In this document: positions 6,055 to 8,302 of the stretch, one piece after another
How positions within the stretch are numbered: the stretch's first letter is position 1
How the letters are laid out: each line of letters starts with the position of its first letter
DNA from: Rickettsia typhi
GTDB lineage: Bacteria; Pseudomonadota; Alphaproteobacteria; Rickettsiales; UBA1997
NCBI GenBank assembly: GCA_945888585.1
Contig: CAMDAI010000052.1
Location: 1-8,302 of the forward strand
Direction of reading: 5' to 3'
Length of the DNA: 8,302 nt
Program-made: the position numbers and the translations under genes
Notes under the pieces: generated by a model
The model's input: only the letters and a program-made list of their open reading frames with translations
Told to the model about the DNA's origin: nothing
Databases searched by the model: none

Positions 6055-6852
6055 ATGGAAAATTTAATCCTACCAATTCTAGCCATAGTTGGAATTTCAA
6101 CAGCAGTTACCTTGCTTGGAATTTTTGTTTTGTGGAACAAAATGGCCTATTTTGGCGATGCATTATCTCATTCATCAATTCTTGGTTTGGCACTATCCGG
6201 ACCATTTCATTATGATCCTTTTTTAGGTCTAATAATTTTTGCTATTATTTTTGCAATATTAGTAAACTTTATCGATAAAAAAAATCTTTATTCTAAAGAT
6301 ACAGTAATCGCTATTGTTTCTTATAGCGCAGTTGCTATTGGATTAATTTTAATTGCAATTTATCCTCAAAATTTTGATTTCGAAAATTATCTTTTTGGTG
6401 ATTTAATTTTAGTATCAACCACGGAGGTTGGAATAATTTATTTATTAACCGCGATAATTTCTTTTTTTATTCTCTTTTATTTTAAAAAACTCTTACTTAC
6501 CACAATTAATCCAGATTTGGCAACTATTGAAGGTATTAAAATTGATAATTTAAAATTAAAATTTTCTTTAATTTTAGCATTATTTATTGCTGCCAGCATA
6601 AAAATTATAGGAATATTTTTAATTACCGCCCTTTTAATTTTGCCCGCCGCAACAGCCAGAAACTTTGCTAACTCTCCAATAAAAATGATTCCAATAACTT
6701 TAGTAATAACTCTTATTTCCGGACTTAGCGGATTTTTTATTTCATTATATTTTAATCTACCTATCAGCTCAACTATAGTTAGTTTTCTTTCCGTAATTTT
6801 CTTTACGATTCTTCTTTTGAAACAAATCTTAAAGAAATCATTTGACTTTTAA
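6055..6852 (+). CDS. znuB: Zinc/manganese ABC transporter permease (ABC-3 family, ZnuB-like)
   Basis: This is the membrane channel subunit of an ABC importer that takes up Zn or Mn delivered by a periplasmic binding protein. Its 265 residues match the usual length (E. coli ZnuB about 261). Roughly eight membrane segments are visible, the first at about residues 4-27. Family markers are MAYFGDALSHSSILGLAL near residues 31-48, ENYLFGDLILVS near 110-121, and the late segment IKIIGIFLITALLILPAATA, the most conserved stretch of ABC-3 permeases. The metal cannot be told from the sequence. The ATPase (ZnuC) and binding protein (ZnuA) are not adjacent, so the system is split in this genome. It follows ilvN by 39 bases on the same strand with no clear terminator between, so read-through from the ilv promoter is likely, although a palindrome in the gap could mark separate control. 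Confidence 0.9.
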   Translation: MENLILPILAIVGISTAVTLLGIFVLWNKMAYFGDALSHSSILGLALSGPFHYDPFLGLIIFAIIFAILVNFIDKKNLYSKDTVIAIVSYSAVAIGLILIAIYPQNFDFENYLFGDLILVSTTEVGIIYLLTAIISFFILFYFKKLLLTTINPDLATIEGIKIDNLKLKFSLILALFIAASIKIIGIFLITALLILPAATARNFANSPIKMIPITLVITLISGLSGFFISLYFNLPISSTIVSFLSVIFFTILLLKQILKKSFDF

Positions 6853-6869
6853 GTAGCAAAAAATAAAAC
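6842..6869 (+). promoter_or_regulatory. Weak candidate promoter for the prepilin gene
   Basis: TTGACT (6842-6847, five of six to the -35 consensus) overlaps the end of the permease gene. It is followed after 16 bases by TAAAAC (6864-6869, four of six to the -10). A short inverted repeat TAAGTAG/CTACTTA (6850-6856, 6869-6875) lies in the same place without a T-run. The call is tentative. Confidence 0.25.
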
Positions 6870-6925
6870 TACTTACATAAAATTAGTTCTACCTTCTGTT
6901 TTTTAAAAAAATTTTGCAAATTCTC

Positions 6926-7843
6926 ATGACAAATAAAAATAATAAAAAGCTTGGATTTTCATTAATCGAGTTATCAATAGTGATCTTAATCATTGGTATT
7001 TTAGTTGCTGGCGTTACTCAGGGCAGTAGATTAGTTGGTAGATCTAAATTAACAGCCGCTAAATCACTTACTCAATCTTCTCCGGTTACTGGAATTAAAG
7101 ATTTGTCCATGTGGCTTGAAACTACTTCAGATAAAAGCTTTAAATCTATTGAAGCCTCTGATGGTACTCCAATTAGCGCCTGGTACGACATTGAGGACGT
7201 TTCAAACAAAACTAACGCATCTATAGCTACCGTTGCCACTACTGGAACAGCTATTAAATACATGGAAAACTCAATTAATGGTCTTCCAACTGTTCGTTTT
7301 AATAGTGCCTCTGATTATTATTTTACGCTCAATGATCAGGGTGCTTTCTTGAACAACAATTCTTATAGTGTTTTTTATGTGGTTCGTTTAAGTGCATCTC
7401 CTGCAGCTGGCGGCACTAGGCCAATCTTAGCTTCTAATACTACAGCTATTGCTGGTGGTACAGTAAATTCTTTAGCTTTCTTTAATGCAGTTACCGCCAC
7501 TACATTTAAAATTTGTGAAAGTAATACTGCTGCAGCCAATTGCTCGAACACGACATATCCCTTCGGTACACCAATACCTCAAATTATTAGTGTTATTAGC
7601 GCTGATACCACAAATATCAAATCTATTTATTTAAATGGTAATAATACCGTACTTAACTCTGGTGCAGCGGTAGCCCTTCCCAACATGACTGATCTTACCA
7701 TCGGTAAAAACAACACCAATTATTTTGTTGGAGATATTGGAGAAATTATTGTTTTCACTAGAGCTTTAACAAATTCTGAAAGACAATCTGTTGAATGCTA
7801 TCTTGGTAAAAAATGGGGAATTTCTGGACCTACTTGTGCATAG
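6926..7843 (+). CDS. Type IV prepilin-like protein with a concanavalin A/LamG-like lectin domain
   Basis: From the ATG at 6926 the protein has 305 residues. The first 35 form a class III signal: a 10-residue Lys-rich leader ending KKLG, the prepilin-peptidase site G|F, then FSLIELSIVILIIGILVAGV with the conserved Glu at position 5. A TTG at 6914 would also be in frame but lengthens the leader unnecessarily. A short helix (SKLTAAKSLTQSSPV) leads into a beta-rich domain from about residue 57 to the end. This has the layout of jellyroll lectin-like domains: KDLSMWLET, ISAWYDI, NGLPTVRFN, IYLNGNN, LTIGKNN, VGDIGEIIVFTRALTNSERQ and a terminal CYLGKKWGI. Four cysteines follow the leader, two in CESNTAAANC and two near the end, so disulfides are possible. 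It probably acts as a minor pilin, pseudopilin or surface adhesin; sugar binding is inference. No pilus genes adjoin it. Confidence 0.85.
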   Translation: MTNKNNKKLGFSLIELSIVILIIGILVAGVTQGSRLVGRSKLTAAKSLTQSSPVTGIKDLSMWLETTSDKSFKSIEASDGTPISAWYDIEDVSNKTNASIATVATTGTAIKYMENSINGLPTVRFNSASDYYFTLNDQGAFLNNNSYSVFYVVRLSASPAAGGTRPILASNTTAIAGGTVNSLAFFNAVTATTFKICESNTAAANCSNTTYPFGTPIPQIISVISADTTNIKSIYLNGNNTVLNSGAAVALPNMTDLTIGKNNTNYFVGDIGEIIVFTRALTNSERQSVECYLGKKWGISGPTCA

Positions 7844-7865
7844 TTCCATAGTTTAAATTTATAAT

Positions 7866-7902
7866 AAAAAACCCACCGATTTTACAATCGGTGGGTTTTT
7901 TT
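7866..7902. terminator. Strong bidirectional rho-independent terminator
   Basis: The arms 7866-7881 and 7886-7901 form a perfect 16-bp stem (core ACCCACCGATT / AATCGGTGGGT) with a TTAC loop. A run of seven T follows on the plus strand, and a matching A-run precedes the stem, giving a T-run on the minus strand. It lies between the convergent prepilin and exoD genes and can serve both. Confidence 0.93.
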
Positions 7903-7931
7903 ATGAGCAAAAATCAAAATGAGAAACGAAA

Positions 7932-8302
7932 CTATAAATAGCCCATTATAAAATTCTTAATTATACCAATAGCCTCTATGCCAAATATTACTGCAATTGC
8001 CACGATAATCGTCCCTAAAATTCCAATTCCAAGACCAAGCAAAATCACCGCACCGTCTCTAGCAATCAAACCAAAAGAAGTAACTAGAATTCCAATTCCT
8101 GGTAGATAATTTGAAAGAGGCAAAGGCAATAAAATTAGGCTTGCAAAAATAAATATAAAAAATCCGATAAATCTTTGAGCAATTCCATCAGTTAAAAAAA
8201 ATAGACGCGGCTTTAATAGAAGATCTACTCTTTTTAAATATGGTGAAGATTTCTCTACCATTGTTGCTAAAATTGTTCTTTTAACAGAAATATTAGCAAA
8301 TT
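7932..8302 (-). CDS. exoD: ExoD-family membrane protein, 5'-truncated at the window edge
   Basis: The frame is open to the window edge, so the ATG at 8261 is probably internal; upstream codons read FANISVKRTILAT. About 123 residues are present of a family near 200 long. The family is named for Rhizobium ExoD, linked to exopolysaccharide synthesis and alkali tolerance; its molecular role is poorly defined. Visible features are a basic stretch VEKSSPYLKRVDLLLKPRL, a hydrophobic segment ending LILLPLPLSNYLPGIGI (the Pro-rich LP..N.LP signature), the conserved GLIARDGAVILLG, and a final long hydrophobic segment. It is an inner-membrane protein with about three segments in this part. It converges on the prepilin gene across a shared terminator. 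The assignment rests on the LP-N-LP and RDG motifs. Confidence 0.85.
   Translation of the reverse strand, partial: FANISVKRTILATMVEKSSPYLKRVDLLLKPRLFFLTDGIAQRFIGFFIFIFASLILLPLPLSNYLPGIGILVTSFGLIARDGAVILLGLGIGILGTIIVAIAVIFGIEAIGIIKNFIMGYL

Noticed and set aside
6850..6875. Seven-bp inverted repeat TAAGTAG/CTACTTA as a terminator of the permease gene
   Set aside because: The stem is AT-rich with a 12-base loop and no T-run; it is too weak to call.
7903..7941. Twelve-residue open frame starting at an ATG just after the terminator
   Set aside because: It is very short, lies beyond a strong terminator and overlaps the end of exoD; there is no supporting signal.

Overview
The window is AT-rich (about one third G+C by eye) and densely coded, with short gaps between genes. 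The protein sequences point to an alphaproteobacterium, most likely Rickettsiales or a relative. The evidence is a short-type Dgt, an IlvB with the GDAS form of its thiamine-diphosphate motif, an ExoD-family protein, and a prepilin carrying a lectin-like domain of a kind I associate with Rickettsiales genomes. Branched-chain amino-acid biosynthesis genes would be unusual in obligate intracellular Rickettsia, so a less reduced lineage is more likely. The taxon is inferred from the proteins; no rRNA or tRNA is present to settle it.

Layout. (1) Positions 1-2258, + strand: the 3' two thirds of kbl (glycine C-acetyltransferase), a small single-pass membrane protein starting directly after its stop, and dgt overlapping that gene by 11 bases. 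These are packed like one operon. (2) Positions 2274-3411, - strand: an unrecognised hydrophilic protein convergent with dgt. Its reading frame is broken near 2750 and it contains two 81-bp tandem repeat units. (3) Positions 3412-3721: a 310-bp gap with a good sigma70-like promoter for the next operon and a possible gene remnant. (4) Positions 3722-6852, + strand: ilvB and ilvN (both acetolactate synthase subunits, 2 bases apart), then a ZnuB-like metal ABC permease 39 bases on. (5) Positions 6926-7843, + strand: a type IV prepilin with a concanavalin A/LamG-like C-terminal domain. (6) Positions 7866-7902: a strong bidirectional terminator. (7) Positions 7932-8302, - strand: the 3' part of an ExoD-family membrane protein.

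How the genes relate. IlvB and IlvN form one enzyme, the first common step of valine, leucine and isoleucine synthesis. Kbl belongs to threonine/glycine metabolism, Dgt to dNTP pool control, and the ZnuB-like protein to zinc or manganese uptake; no ZnuA or ZnuC partner is in view. The prepilin would be processed by a prepilin peptidase encoded elsewhere. Most genes are ordinary housekeeping functions and I see no complete novel multi-gene system. The items most worth a second look are the frame-broken repeat-containing orphan, a terminator-like hairpin with a competing downstream arm inside dgt, and the lectin-type prepilin.
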